Assembly (NCBI GenBank): GCA_964540995.1
Contig: CAZIOU010000002.1
Span: 52,651 to 116,650, forward strand
Origin: JAZDLR01 sp964540995
GTDB lineage: Bacteria > Patescibacteriota > Patescibacteriia > UBA1558 > 2-01-FULL-52-15
Length of the DNA: 64,000 bases
Reading direction: 5' to 3'
This document shows, piece by piece, positions 34,770-42,638 of this stretch; the first letter of the stretch is position 1; every line of letters starts with the position of its first letter. The translations under genes were made by a program, and so were the position numbers. Under the pieces are notes generated by a model. That model had not been told where the DNA came from. It ran no database searches and saw nothing but the letters and a program-made list of their open reading frames with translations.

Positions 34770-37475
34770 ATGGTGATGGGTAGCGTAGATAAACAGATAG
34801 GTATATCTGATGAGGCAATTTGCAAATTGATTAGTAATTTTGATCGTGACGGCGATCGAGGGTTTGTCGCACAAAATGTTTTAGATAAATTGAGAACCTT
34901 TGTTGAGGCTGTAACCGTAAAAGCTTGCGGAGAAAATGATTATAGTTACGAAGTTTTTACGAGTAAGGCCAAGCCCTATGCTTCATCCAGGACAGATTTG
35001 AGATTTCTAATAAAATTCCATAAGTTTCTTCAGCGATCTGTTTCCCATTACCTTCCAGACGAAGAAACTTCTGAAAGGTTAATGTTGAAGTATTATGAAT
35101 ACCTCTTCAAAATAAAAGTATTTTTGGATAGTAAATACGGAATCGAGGTTCTAAAAAATATAAATGAGTTCCCTATTAACACCGATCCCGCTCTAAAGGA
35201 ATATCATGAAAAAATTGCTGAAAAGATAAGTAAGCCTACGTCAAATAGAACGGCTATTACTTACGATGATAGATATTATATAAAAAAAGTAAAACCATTC
35301 TTTGTAAACAACGTAGTTTATTATGAGGTTACTTTCACGACAGCTATTGATAATGTCAGCAAGTTCGAAAGGGTAATCGCTTTTACAAAATTAGATATTT
35401 CGCAAAACTATGCTGTAAAGCTTTTAGTGAGCAATGATGTCATAGAAGTTTTGGGGAAGAAGATGCCAATTCAAATCATTGATGATTGGCAAGTATCAAT
35501 CAGGCCATGTGAATTAAACCATTTCGCAGATATTTTTGGTAAACATTCAAGTATTTCAGCTGGTCTTGTAGAGTCTCGTAGATTAATGACCCTTTTAACA
35601 AAGACGGGGCTTAATTTAGTTGAAATTGTAGAGCTACCAGATGATATTTATTTACGTTATAAGGTGGCGGTTACGAACAGGGCTAAAACTTCGCATTTTT
35701 TCGACATCTTAGATAAATGCCGTGAAGTGATTAAAAGTGACTCCCCTGGGAGGAATGTATTAAGGTACTTGTTGTATGCGCTCTGCAACAAAATTCTTAA
35801 ATTCCAGTATAGCAACGAGGCTTGCAGTAAGTTGTCAAATCTATATCTTGCTTGGGGTTGTATCCCATTTGATGATATGCCCTTTAACACATCGATCATT
35901 GAGCATAATCCAAAATTTCATGATGTAATTGATTGTATTGACCCAACAAATCGCGAGCACGAATTGTTTGCAAGATTGATAAAAAATAATACGGAGCAAA
36001 AGGGGCAGTTATATACTCCGGAAAATTCTATAATAGGCATCACAAATATCGACGGCCTAATCTCGGCTTATAATGCGAAATTATACTATAAGCACATTAA
36101 TCGAAAAATTGAGAAATACAAAAGCAATATTTACATTAAGGGTTATGAAGAAGATGCGCTACACATCATAGAGAAACTAATTCGCTTTGCTCGATCTGGA
36201 ATAAAGAATTATTCCAATTCGGTGGATGCATGGCTTCAAATATCCGGTAACGGTGGTGACAGCGAAGAAAAAAAGATAATTCTTAAACAGATTTTTGAAA
36301 AATCTCGCGTTGCCATGATATATGGATCTGCAGGAACTGGTAAAACCACGCTCATTAATCACATTTCCACATTTTTTAAGGACTATAAGAAGCTTTATTT
36401 GGCTAATACTAACCCAGCAGTAAATAACCTAGAAAGAAGGGTCGATGTGGGAAATGCCACATTCAAGACAGTTGCTAAATTCTTACACGAAAAGGATGCT
36501 GAGACTGATTGTGACTTGCTGGTCATTGATGAATGTAGCACCGTTAGCAACTCGGACATGCTGGGAATTTTAAATAAAGCTTCATTCAGGTTGCTTGTGC
36601 TGGTTGGAGATGTTTTTCAAATAGAATCAATACTTTTTGGGAACTGGTTTAACATCGCGAGATCATTTCTCCCAGAAACTTCAGTATCCGAACTGAAAGA
36701 TCCATATCGTACTAATAACGAAAAACTTCTTACTTTTTGGGGAAAGGTTAGAAATATTGAAGACGATATTTTAGAGCACATCACGAAAAATCAATATTCT
36801 ACGGCTTTAAATGAAACAATATTTGAACAATCGGAGGACGATGAAATTATTTTATGTCTAAACTATGACGGTTTGTATGGAATAAATAACATCAATAGGT
36901 TTCTTCAAAGTAACAACCCAAACCAGCCCAAATATTGGGGCATACATACTTACAAAGTAAATGACCCGGTATTATTCAACGAATCTGGTAGGTTCAAACC
37001 GTTAATTCATAACAACCTCAAAGGAGTAATTGTTGGCATTGAAATCTTTAATGATAGGGTGCAATTTGATATTGCAATTGATATGTCAATCAATGAATTA
37101 GACGTCTCTAATTACGAACTAGAGTTGTTGGGAGAATCCGAAGTTGGTAAGTCGGTGATAAGATTTTCTGTTAATAAACTTCAGAGTACTGATGAAGATG
37201 ATGATGTTTCAAGTTCCGTCGTGCCTTTCCAAATTGCATATGCAGTATCAATGCATAAAGCCCAGGGTCTTGAGTACGACTCTGTTAAAGTTGTGATCAC
37301 AAACGAAACCGAAGAGATGATTACACACAACATCCTCTATACTGCAATTACTCGAGCCAAAGAAAAGTTAAAAATATTCTGGTCGCCAGAAGTGGAAAAG
37401 AAGATATTAAGTAATCTAGAAAAGAAGTTTAATAATAGAGACGTGTCCCTATTAAAAGCTAAATATAATGTATAA
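34770..37475 (+). CDS. SF1 (RecD/UvrD-like) helicase of an accessory island
   Basis: A large protein whose N-terminal ~500 residues match nothing I recognise. A C-terminal superfamily 1 helicase follows: Walker A IYGSAGTGKTTLI (near residue 530), LYLANTNPAVNNL (Ia), Walker B LLVIDECSTVS, GDVFQIES (motif III, usually GDxxQL), and the C-terminal UvrD_C_2-like AVSMHKAQGLEYDSV and LYTAITRAKEKL. Codon use is A/T-rich compared with infB. The frame opens at a GTG at 34716 inside the inverted repeat; ATG 34770 or 34776 is more likely. It lies alone between long inverted repeats. A defence or mobile-element role is inferred. Confidence 0.85.
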   Translation: MVMGSVDKQIGISDEAICKLISNFDRDGDRGFVAQNVLDKLRTFVEAVTVKACGENDYSYEVFTSKAKPYASSRTDLRFLIKFHKFLQRSVSHYLPDEETSERLMLKYYEYLFKIKVFLDSKYGIEVLKNINEFPINTDPALKEYHEKIAEKISKPTSNRTAITYDDRYYIKKVKPFFVNNVVYYEVTFTTAIDNVSKFERVIAFTKLDISQNYAVKLLVSNDVIEVLGKKMPIQIIDDWQVSIRPCELNHFADIFGKHSSISAGLVESRRLMTLLTKTGLNLVEIVELPDDIYLRYKVAVTNRAKTSHFFDILDKCREVIKSDSPGRNVLRYLLYALCNKILKFQYSNEACSKLSNLYLAWGCIPFDDMPFNTSIIEHNPKFHDVIDCIDPTNREHELFARLIKNNTEQKGQLYTPENSIIGITNIDGLISAYNAKLYYKHINRKIEKYKSNIYIKGYEEDALHIIEKLIRFARSGIKNYSNSVDAWLQISGNGGDSEEKKIILKQIFEKSRVAMIYGSAGTGKTTLINHISTFFKDYKKLYLANTNPAVNNLERRVDVGNATFKTVAKFLHEKDAETDCDLLVIDECSTVSNSDMLGILNKASFRLLVLVGDVFQIESILFGNWFNIARSFLPETSVSELKDPYRTNNEKLLTFWGKVRNIEDDILEHITKNQYSTALNETIFEQSEDDEIILCLNYDGLYGINNINRFLQSNNPNQPKYWGIHTYKVNDPVLFNESGRFKPLIHNNLKGVIVGIEIFNDRVQFDIAIDMSINELDVSNYELELLGESEVGKSVIRFSVNKLQSTDEDDDVSSSVVPFQIAYAVSMHKAQGLEYDSVKVVITNETEEMITHNILYTAITRAKEKLKIFWSPEVEKKILSNLEKKFNNRDVSLLKAKYNV

Positions 37476-37548
37476 AAAGAAATTGGAAAATTTTTGTAAC
37501 CGGTCCCGCTGCGGCGGGACAAAAGAAAAGAAACACATCGACTAACAG
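37470..37548 (-). repeat. Right long inverted repeat flanking the helicase gene
   Basis: Complement of the 34671-34749 repeat. Its hairpin is GTCCCGC/GCGGGAC with a 4-nt loop, at exactly the same offset as the left one, with compensating base changes. The outer end TCGACTAACAG runs into the attC-like structure at 37542. Confidence 0.85.
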
Positions 37549-37662
37549 CGCGTATCTGGCTCCGGCTTGCTCCGTTCCTCCGCAAGCCTCCGCGTATATT
37601 GCGCGGGTGTCCGCTTCGCGATATTATACACCCGCGCAACATCAGATACGCGCAAACGTTAG
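37542..37662 (+). repeat. attC-like three-hairpin palindromic element
   Basis: Outer arms CTAAC-A-GCGCGTATCTG (37542-37558) and CAGATACGCGC-AAAC-GTTAG (37643-37662) pair with unpaired bases between core and inner arm, as in integron attC sites. GTTAGGT fits the core GTTRRRY; the left GACTAAC fits RYYYAAC except for one base. Inside are two more hairpins, GGCTTGC/GCAAGCC and TTGCGCGGGTGT/ACACCCGCGCAA. No integron integrase is in the window. Confidence 0.5.
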
Positions 37663-37690
37663 GTGAAATCACTCGCATATAACTAGTCTT

Positions 37691-38380
37691 ATGCCTAAAG
37701 AAAAAGTCGAAAAAACTCAAATATCTGACGATGAAGTTCGGTGGATAATGCTCCAATTTTTTTACGATAGAAATAAAAACGCTACCAGCCGCATCGGCAA
37801 AAAAGGATCGGCTGCCAAAATCAGTGACATACGAGCAGCACTAAAGAGCTCTCATGGATTAAAGAGCCAGGATGTCCAAAGTAATTTAACTTATCTGCTA
37901 AGTCAAAAATGGGTTGAAGAGATTACAATAAGTAAAAATTTCACAACCAAATCAGGCGTCGCCATACCCTCCAATACAAACTACTACATTATCAGTGCCG
38001 TTGGGATGGATAAAATTAGCGGGCCAAGTGAATTCACCAGAGACCGGTTCGAGGGTATAAAGATTGAAGCCACAGGACAAAACATCATCACTGTTGGAGA
38101 CGGAAATCAAGTAAACGCTGTGTTTGGAGAATTAAGTGAGGCTTTAGGCAAACTACGCCATGAAATAACAAAAGCAACGCCTTTGTCAGAATCTGATAAG
38201 TTGGAGGCTGTATCAGATATTGATACTATACAAGCGCAGCTCTCAAAATCACAACCGGACAAAACAATTATTGAAAGGGCGTGGGATAACATTAACAGAT
38301 TAGCCTCTGTGGTTCAGCTTGCCGATGCGGCTAAAAAAATCATTCCTATAATAGCAGCCCATCTCACCAAGTTACATTAA
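37691..38380 (+). CDS. Winged-helix-like accessory protein with 'GDGN' beta motif
   Basis: The 229-residue protein has an N-terminal region compatible with a winged helix (residues 12-100: KISDIRAALKSSHG, VQSNLTYLLSQKWVEE, then a wing and YYIISAVGMDKI). A short motif follows, GIKIEATGQNIITVGDGNQV, of a kind often placed between a DNA-binding or effector domain and a C-terminal helical domain in proteins of bacterial defence islands. The rest is helical. A/T-rich codons match the helicase. Specific function is unknown. Confidence 0.65.
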   Translation: MPKEKVEKTQISDDEVRWIMLQFFYDRNKNATSRIGKKGSAAKISDIRAALKSSHGLKSQDVQSNLTYLLSQKWVEEITISKNFTTKSGVAIPSNTNYYIISAVGMDKISGPSEFTRDRFEGIKIEATGQNIITVGDGNQVNAVFGELSEALGKLRHEITKATPLSESDKLEAVSDIDTIQAQLSKSQPDKTIIERAWDNINRLASVVQLADAAKKIIPIIAAHLTKLH

Positions 38381-38420
38381 AGTATGTTCGCGACATCACA
38401 TAACACCAGATATCCGATTC

Positions 38421-38435
38421 GCGAGCGAGATAATA
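38421..38435 (+). repeat. Left inverted repeat of the HEPN-like gene
   Basis: GCGAGCGAGATAATA pairs perfectly with 39067-39081 on the other side of the gene; pairing continues less perfectly to 20 bp. It ends 3 bp before the ATG. Just upstream, ATAACACCAGATATCC (38399-38414) resembles the left arm of an attC-like site. Confidence 0.7.
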
Positions 38436-38438
38436 TTT

Positions 38439-39059
38439 ATGAAAAATAAATCAAAAAATTTATACCTTATACCTCAAATACCCGACGGGCAAAATATCAT
38501 TGGCCGTTTACTTGTAAGTATGTTTGGTGGCTTCGATGAAGTATTGGGCAAGGATGGACGAATATACTATATACTACTCTGTAGGTTGATAAACAAGGCG
38601 ATATATGAGTACAGTATGGTCAATGAGTATTGTATTAAAGAAAGCACACCATCAGATGAAATATTTAGTCACAAAATTATTGATCATCTCGAAAACTGCG
38701 TTAATGCTGTACATCGGGCTAATTTACTAGCTATTGATATGGTAAATAGGAATAAATTACCGTCTAGTATCAATAAGAATCTTTTACTCCAAATCAAAAG
38801 AAAGTTAGCGAGTATCAAAGTTAAGGAAATTAGACATCGAATTGAGCACATGAATGAGGATCTCGCAAACATTGGAAAATACCCATTGAAAGGATCGCAT
38901 TCTGTGTATTTTGATGAGAAGAAAACTAGCCTTGTTATTAATAAACGTAAATTAACCCTCTCTGATTTAGCAAAGAATATTGACCTACTTCAAGGTTTTG
39001 TTGATCATATCAACATCTCCTTACCCAATAAAAGAACGGGAAATAAGTTCTATTATTAA
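38439..39059 (+). CDS. HEPN-like accessory protein, bounded by inverted repeats
   Basis: A 206-residue helical protein. IRHRIEHMNEDL near residue 130 matches the R-x4-H HEPN-type motif seen in many small bacterial proteins that bind or cut RNA. The C-terminal part (LVINKRKLTLSDLAKNIDLL) is helical and basic. It has no ribosome site other than the A/T-rich leader. The gene fills the space between two 15-20 bp inverted repeats (38421 and 39067). No known family is recognised with certainty. Confidence 0.6.
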   Translation: MKNKSKNLYLIPQIPDGQNIIGRLLVSMFGGFDEVLGKDGRIYYILLCRLINKAIYEYSMVNEYCIKESTPSDEIFSHKIIDHLENCVNAVHRANLLAIDMVNRNKLPSSINKNLLLQIKRKLASIKVKEIRHRIEHMNEDLANIGKYPLKGSHSVYFDEKKTSLVINKRKLTLSDLAKNIDLLQGFVDHINISLPNKRTGNKFYY

Positions 39060-39066
39060 AAATTTA

Positions 39067-39081
39067 TATTATCTCGCTCGC
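39067..39081 (-). repeat. Right inverted repeat of the HEPN-like gene
   Basis: TATTATCTCGCTCGC, the exact complement of 38421-38435, starting 7 bp after the stop codon. Confidence 0.7.
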
Positions 39082-39119
39082 TCATCTACATCCATCCCCT
39101 TCTCGCACGATGTTGGCCT

Positions 39120-39145
39120 TCACCCTTCGCTAAAGCTTCGGGTGA
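39120..39145. repeat. REP-like palindrome
   Basis: TCACCC/GGGTGA arms around a TTCG-rich core. It resembles the CCCTGAG...CGAAGGGTGA element at 63610-63628. The surrounding 39082-39215 holds no gene; GCAC..GGCC (39105-39118) and GGCC..GTGC (39170-39181) may form another weak outer stem. Confidence 0.5.
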
Positions 39146-39215
39146 CAAGTACGGGACTTCTCATATCCTGGCCAGTTGTGCAAAATCGCGCTTATATATT
39201 AGTAATAAAATTTTT

Positions 39216-39470
39216 ATGGAAAACCGAAAATCAAAGTGGGATTTGCTGAGTGATGACAGAAAAAAGGAGTGTATTGCCGAAATCGTCGCCTTCTTTCAAA
39301 ATAACCGCAATGAAACCATTGGAGTTATTGCCGCTCAAGAAGTATTTGATTTCTTCATGGAGGAAGTAGCTGAAGACATTTATAACAAAGCTATTGATGA
39401 TGCTAAGACAGCAGTAAAATTGAATTTTGAAAATCTTGAAGTTGATCTAGATTTGCTATTTAATAAGTGA
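39216..39470 (+). CDS. DUF2164-family protein
   Basis: The 84-residue protein follows the DUF2164 pattern: a KW-x-LSDDRKKECIAEI start, FFQNNRNETIGVIAAQEVFDFFMEEVAEDIYNKAIDDAK, and an acidic helical C-terminus. The function of this family is not established. It is the last gene of the A/T-rich island, on the plus strand, and ends 55 bp before the STAS gene's stop on the other strand. Confidence 0.8.
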   Translation: MENRKSKWDLLSDDRKKECIAEIVAFFQNNRNETIGVIAAQEVFDFFMEEVAEDIYNKAIDDAKTAVKLNFENLEVDLDLLFNK

Positions 39471-39485
39471 GTCAAAGTTCTATAG

Positions 39486-39510
39486 AAAAAGCCACCGAAA
39501 TATCGGTGGC
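39486..39510 (-). terminator. Terminator of the second STAS gene
   Basis: GCCACCGA/TCGGTGGC with loop AATA and, on the minus strand, TTTTTC after the stem. It also faces the DUF2164 gene on the plus strand. Confidence 0.85.
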
Positions 39511-39527
39511 TTGTGCCTGTCAAAACT

Positions 39528-39881
39528 CTATGTCAGTAACGATCGTCCCTCTTTCAAGGCGTCATCTTCTGCGTCAAAGATGAAGAGATCTTTCTCCATT
39601 CGTACATGACGATAGAGCCGACGTAATTCTTCAGACATACAACACAGCAGCAACTTAGCCTTTCGTGTAAGATGACTCCTGTGAGCATGAACGAGAGCTA
39701 CGGCACCGTCCGCAGAAACGAATGTCAGTCCACGTAGATTCACTACCACCGGTGGTACTGGCTTAAGCTCATATATTGAGTGTAGCCTCTGACCCAAAGC
39801 AATGGTGGTAAATGTATCCCAAGCAGTTTCAGTAAAATAAAGAACTACTACTCCTTCTCGATCGATCTGCTCTACGGCCAT
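39528..39881 (-). CDS. STAS-domain protein
   Basis: The 117-residue protein has the STAS fold pattern: strand GVVVLYF, strand PPVVVNLRGLTFVSADGAVALVHAH, and KAKLLLCCMSEELRRLY. The VSADG turn is at the position of the phosphorylated Ser in SpoIIAA-like proteins, so a phospho-acceptor Ser may be present. The ATG at 39881 follows GGAGCC and is chosen over the ATG at 39941. It has its own terminator at 39486-39510. Confidence 0.75.
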   Translation of the reverse strand: MAVEQIDREGVVVLYFTETAWDTFTTIALGQRLHSIYELKPVPPVVVNLRGLTFVSADGAVALVHAHRSHLTRKAKLLLCCMSEELRRLYRHVRMEKDLFIFDAEDDALKEGRSLLT

Positions 39882-39960
39882 TTGAGGCTCCTTGTCGCGA
39901 GAGGTGTAAAGAAAAAGTAATCTCAGACCAAAGTACACCACTCAAGTATAGCTGTCAATC

Positions 39961-39995
39961 AAAAAAATGCACCCGCCGGGAAACCCAGCGGGTGC
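39961..39995 (-). terminator. Terminator of the double-STAS gene
   Basis: GCACCCGC/GCGGGTGC (39969-39976 with 39988-39995), followed on the minus strand by A then T7. Confidence 0.9.
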
Positions 39996-40022
39996 TTAGT
40001 GATTTACACGACAATCGACCGA

Positions 40023-40709
40023 TCAGATGGTCTCAATCTCCTCAAGAATGGTATTAACCTTGGTGATGACGAAAATCTGTCGCACTCTCCGAGGTACTTT
40101 ATAGACGATGCAGCCTTTATGGCATTCTTTGGCTGCGATGTAGATAACAATCAGAGTACCAAGACCATTGTTGCTGATGAACTGCGTGCCCTGCAGATCA
40201 AGTACCAGTCGTTGTATCTTCGGATTCTTCAGATGCTCCTTACAATCCTCGACGAACTTCTCTCCATCAGGTCCGCCCATCAGATTACCAACAACATGGA
40301 TGACCATTGAATCACCCTGTTGCTCTGACTTAAAGCTCCTCCTCTCTTGATCGACGCCTGAGGACCGGTAATTTTCGTCATGTGCGTCGGCCAACGTAGG
40401 ACGGATATCTAGAATAATATTAAGTTTGGTTGCTTCGAAGATACTTTTCACCGATCTCTGCACCCTGCATAAGATGAGTGATCTTGGGGTATTCTGCACA
40501 GAACCTTGAGCGTTCACCAAGATACCCAAAGCATTCGAAGTGAGATAACTTACTGTGTGAAGATCCAAGATGATCTTGGTAATTTCACGATTAGCCAGAA
40601 GTTCATCGATGGCCTCTTGGAGTTTGACCGTATTCAGTTCACTCCACAAGGCCACAATCGGTGTCACGGTGGCAGTAGATCCTTGGATCTCGACTTTGAT
40701 CTCTGACAT
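40023..40709 (-). CDS. Protein with two STAS domains
   Basis: The 228-residue protein holds two STAS domains (about 1-105 and 128-228). Each has the expected strand-turn-helix: KIILDLHTVSYLTSNALGILVNAQG in the first and RLVLDLQGTQFISNNGLGTLIVIYI in the second, both with Ser-Asn at the phospho-acceptor turn. The linker is polar (DENYRSSGVDQERRSF). Such tandem STAS proteins may integrate two inputs from serine kinases of the RsbW type; no kinase is in the window. A strong GGAGG site precedes the ATG. Confidence 0.82.
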   Translation of the reverse strand: MSEIKVEIQGSTATVTPIVALWSELNTVKLQEAIDELLANREITKIILDLHTVSYLTSNALGILVNAQGSVQNTPRSLILCRVQRSVKSIFEATKLNIILDIRPTLADAHDENYRSSGVDQERRSFKSEQQGDSMVIHVVGNLMGGPDGEKFVEDCKEHLKNPKIQRLVLDLQGTQFISNNGLGTLIVIYIAAKECHKGCIVYKVPRRVRQIFVITKVNTILEEIETI

Positions 40710-40717
40710 CTACCCTC

Positions 40718-41305
40718 CTAGGAAAGGTTTGGTTGCTTGGTCTGGCCCGATCGGCTACCGATATAGGCACCAAGGACGAATAAAGCTGAGATAATCTGCT
40801 GTACCACCATCACTGTCCGGTGTTGACGATACATCAGTAAGGCACAGCTGCCATTCATCAGCAAGAACCAGAGGTAACCGGTATTGTGTCGCCGAGCCAG
40901 AAACCAGGTACCGGCCAAGAATCCGATCACCATAGCTATCTCGAGAACCTGATTGATAGTACGGATGCCGTGATTATCAACGAAGCTAAGCGCTACTCCC
41001 AGCGGGATCATCAGTCGGACAAACCAGTCGATCCATTCATAGCTGCGAGACTGACTCTTCCAACTATTGATCACTCCCAAGATCATGGCCGGACCAGCAG
41101 CGGCTTCGAGGAAGACGGCGATCCAGTTACGACTCACCGCAAATAGTACGATGATAAAGGGTAGCCCTAGGCAGTAGCTGAGCCATGCCAATAGCATCAA
41201 TCGATCTTTCTTGAGCTTCAGGCGTGGTAGCTCTGAAAAGAAGAACCCCACCTTGGCTAACAGATAGAAACTGCCACCAGCAATCTGCAGGACTGTATCA
41301 AGCAC
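40718..41305 (-). CDS. Six-helix membrane protein, PnuC-like topology
   Basis: A 195-residue protein with about six to seven hydrophobic segments and short basic loops. The final part, GYLWFLLMNGSCALLMYRQ...VVQQIISALFVLGAYIGSR, is reminiscent of the Trp/Asn-rich repeats of PnuC-type vitamin transporters, but the match is weak. GTG 41305 is chosen because AGGAGG lies 5 nt upstream; TTG 41308 is possible. It lies 8 bp upstream of the double-STAS gene, so the two are probably co-transcribed. Confidence 0.65.
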   Translation of the reverse strand: MLDTVLQIAGGSFYLLAKVGFFFSELPRLKLKKDRLMLLAWLSYCLGLPFIIVLFAVSRNWIAVFLEAAAGPAMILGVINSWKSQSRSYEWIDWFVRLMIPLGVALSFVDNHGIRTINQVLEIAMVIGFLAGTWFLARRHNTGYLWFLLMNGSCALLMYRQHRTVMVVQQIISALFVLGAYIGSRSGQTKQPNLS

Positions 41306-41441
41306 CAAAACCTCCTTAGAGTGTCTGTGTGAATATTCAAATGTAAGGAACCAGTTGATTCCGAAGACTACAATTATTTATCACTATTGTCAACGCTTTG
41401 ACAGTTGACGCCACCGAAGTTAACCGCTACACTCCTCTGTT

Positions 41442-42407
41442 ATGCATGACCATCAAATAGAAGCTAATGCCATCAAACAGACTATTGATCAGAGTCGCCA
41501 GATTTTAATTATTTCTCATCGGTCACCTGATGGCGACACCGTCGGCGCTGCCACTGCTCTAGCAGAGACACTTCTAACTCAAGGCAAAGAGGTGCAGCTT
41601 TTCTGTGCTGATCCATTGCCGCTCTATCTCCGCTATCTGCCCAATGCTCATCGCTATAGTACTGATGAGCGCGTATTTGATCTGCATTTTGATCTCGTCA
41701 TTGTCGTTGATAGCGGCAACTTACTCTATGCTGGTGTCGATACACTGGCACCCAAGTTATCCGGCACTCCTCCACTCGTTAACATTGATCATCATGTGAC
41801 CAATACTTTGTACGGCCACCACAATCTAGTAGTAGTCGCTGCCAGCTCGGCCTGCGAGATCGTCGGGCGACTGCTGCGTCATTGGAACATTGATATTACT
41901 GAGCGTATGGCCAACTGTCTCATCACCGGCATTGTGACTGATACCAGCGGACTACGTAATCCCGCCACCAAGCACACAACTCTCGAAATTGCCGGCTACC
42001 TGACACGACGCGGAGCTGATATCAATCACGTCTATCGACTGACGCATCATCAGAAAACAGTCGATCAACTTCGACTGTGGGGACTAGCCTTGTCACGACT
42101 TAAGAAAAGCCAAACTCTGAATCTTGTCACTACCTACATCAATGACCAAGATCTCCAAGAATACGGTCTGACGGCAGACAGCTTAGAAGGTCTAGCCAAC
42201 TATCTGGCTGTGCTCCATGAGGCGGAGATCATCATGGTACTGAAGCAGAAAGACGATGTCGTCCATGGATCGCTACGCACTCCTTTCGATCATGTCGATG
42301 TCAGCAAATTGGCGCAAGCACTAGGTGGTGGCGGGCACAAGAAGTCGGCGGGGTTTACCGTCACTGGTAAACTAGTGATGCAGAATGATAGATTGTCGGT
42401 TGAATAA
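41442..42407 (+). CDS. nrnA: Bifunctional oligoribonuclease/PAP phosphatase (DHH-DHHA1)
   Basis: NrnA degrades short RNA oligomers and 3'-phosphoadenosine phosphate. All catalytic motifs are present: HRSPDGDTVG (motif I), VVDSG (motif II), NIDHHVTN (motif III, DHH) and the DHHA1 substrate motif GGGGHKKSAGF near the C-terminus. Length (321 aa) is normal. It is a single plus-strand gene upstream of clpP. The degenerate paralogue at 30480-31598 lacks these residues. Confidence 0.92.
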   Translation: MHDHQIEANAIKQTIDQSRQILIISHRSPDGDTVGAATALAETLLTQGKEVQLFCADPLPLYLRYLPNAHRYSTDERVFDLHFDLVIVVDSGNLLYAGVDTLAPKLSGTPPLVNIDHHVTNTLYGHHNLVVVAASSACEIVGRLLRHWNIDITERMANCLITGIVTDTSGLRNPATKHTTLEIAGYLTRRGADINHVYRLTHHQKTVDQLRLWGLALSRLKKSQTLNLVTTYINDQDLQEYGLTADSLEGLANYLAVLHEAEIIMVLKQKDDVVHGSLRTPFDHVDVSKLAQALGGGGHKKSAGFTVTGKLVMQNDRLSVE

Positions 42408-42600
42408 CATCGCAAGAAAGATTCAAGCTACAATAACCAATAATCAAACAATAACAAATATCCAATACCGAGAGTCGGTTTATATTTGAACTCGTCCATT
42501 AAATATTGTTTCTTGATTATTATTTATTGTTTGAGTATTGAAACTTAAATATTGTTTGGAAATTGTGACTTGATTATTGATTATTCGTTATCCCCTCTCT
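42408..42600. repeat. Low-complexity AT-rich intergenic words
   Basis: About 170 bases are built from ATTGTTT, TTGATTATT and AATAACCAATAATC-like words, with rough inverted symmetry between 42428-42460 and 42505-42590. Similar word-like runs occur at 14361-14398, 23310-23352 and 30443-30478. No gene is seen. Confidence 0.5.
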
Positions 42601-42601
42601 C

Positions 42602-42629
42602 TTGACCTCTCCCTTTAATATGATAGATT
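42602..42629 (+). promoter_or_regulatory. Promoter of clpP, near-leaderless
   Basis: TTGACC (42602-42607), 16-bp spacer, TAGATT (42624-42629). The predicted start is 2-3 nt before the ATG at 42639. An overlapping TATGAT (42619-42624) would give a leader of about 8 nt. No ribosome site is present. Confidence 0.6.
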
Positions 42630-42638
42630 AACGCTACT

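Noticed and set aside
34671..37548. Classic DDE transposon
   Set aside because: No transposase and no target-site duplication is visible (left outer AACCCA, right outer CGCGTA).
37337..37756. 139-residue minus-strand ORF over the attC-like element
   Set aside because: It spans the helicase end, both palindromes and the next gene's start; composition is an artefact of hairpins.
34671..39480. A complete integron
   Set aside because: No integrase, no attI and only one convincing attC-like structure; kept as a resemblance.
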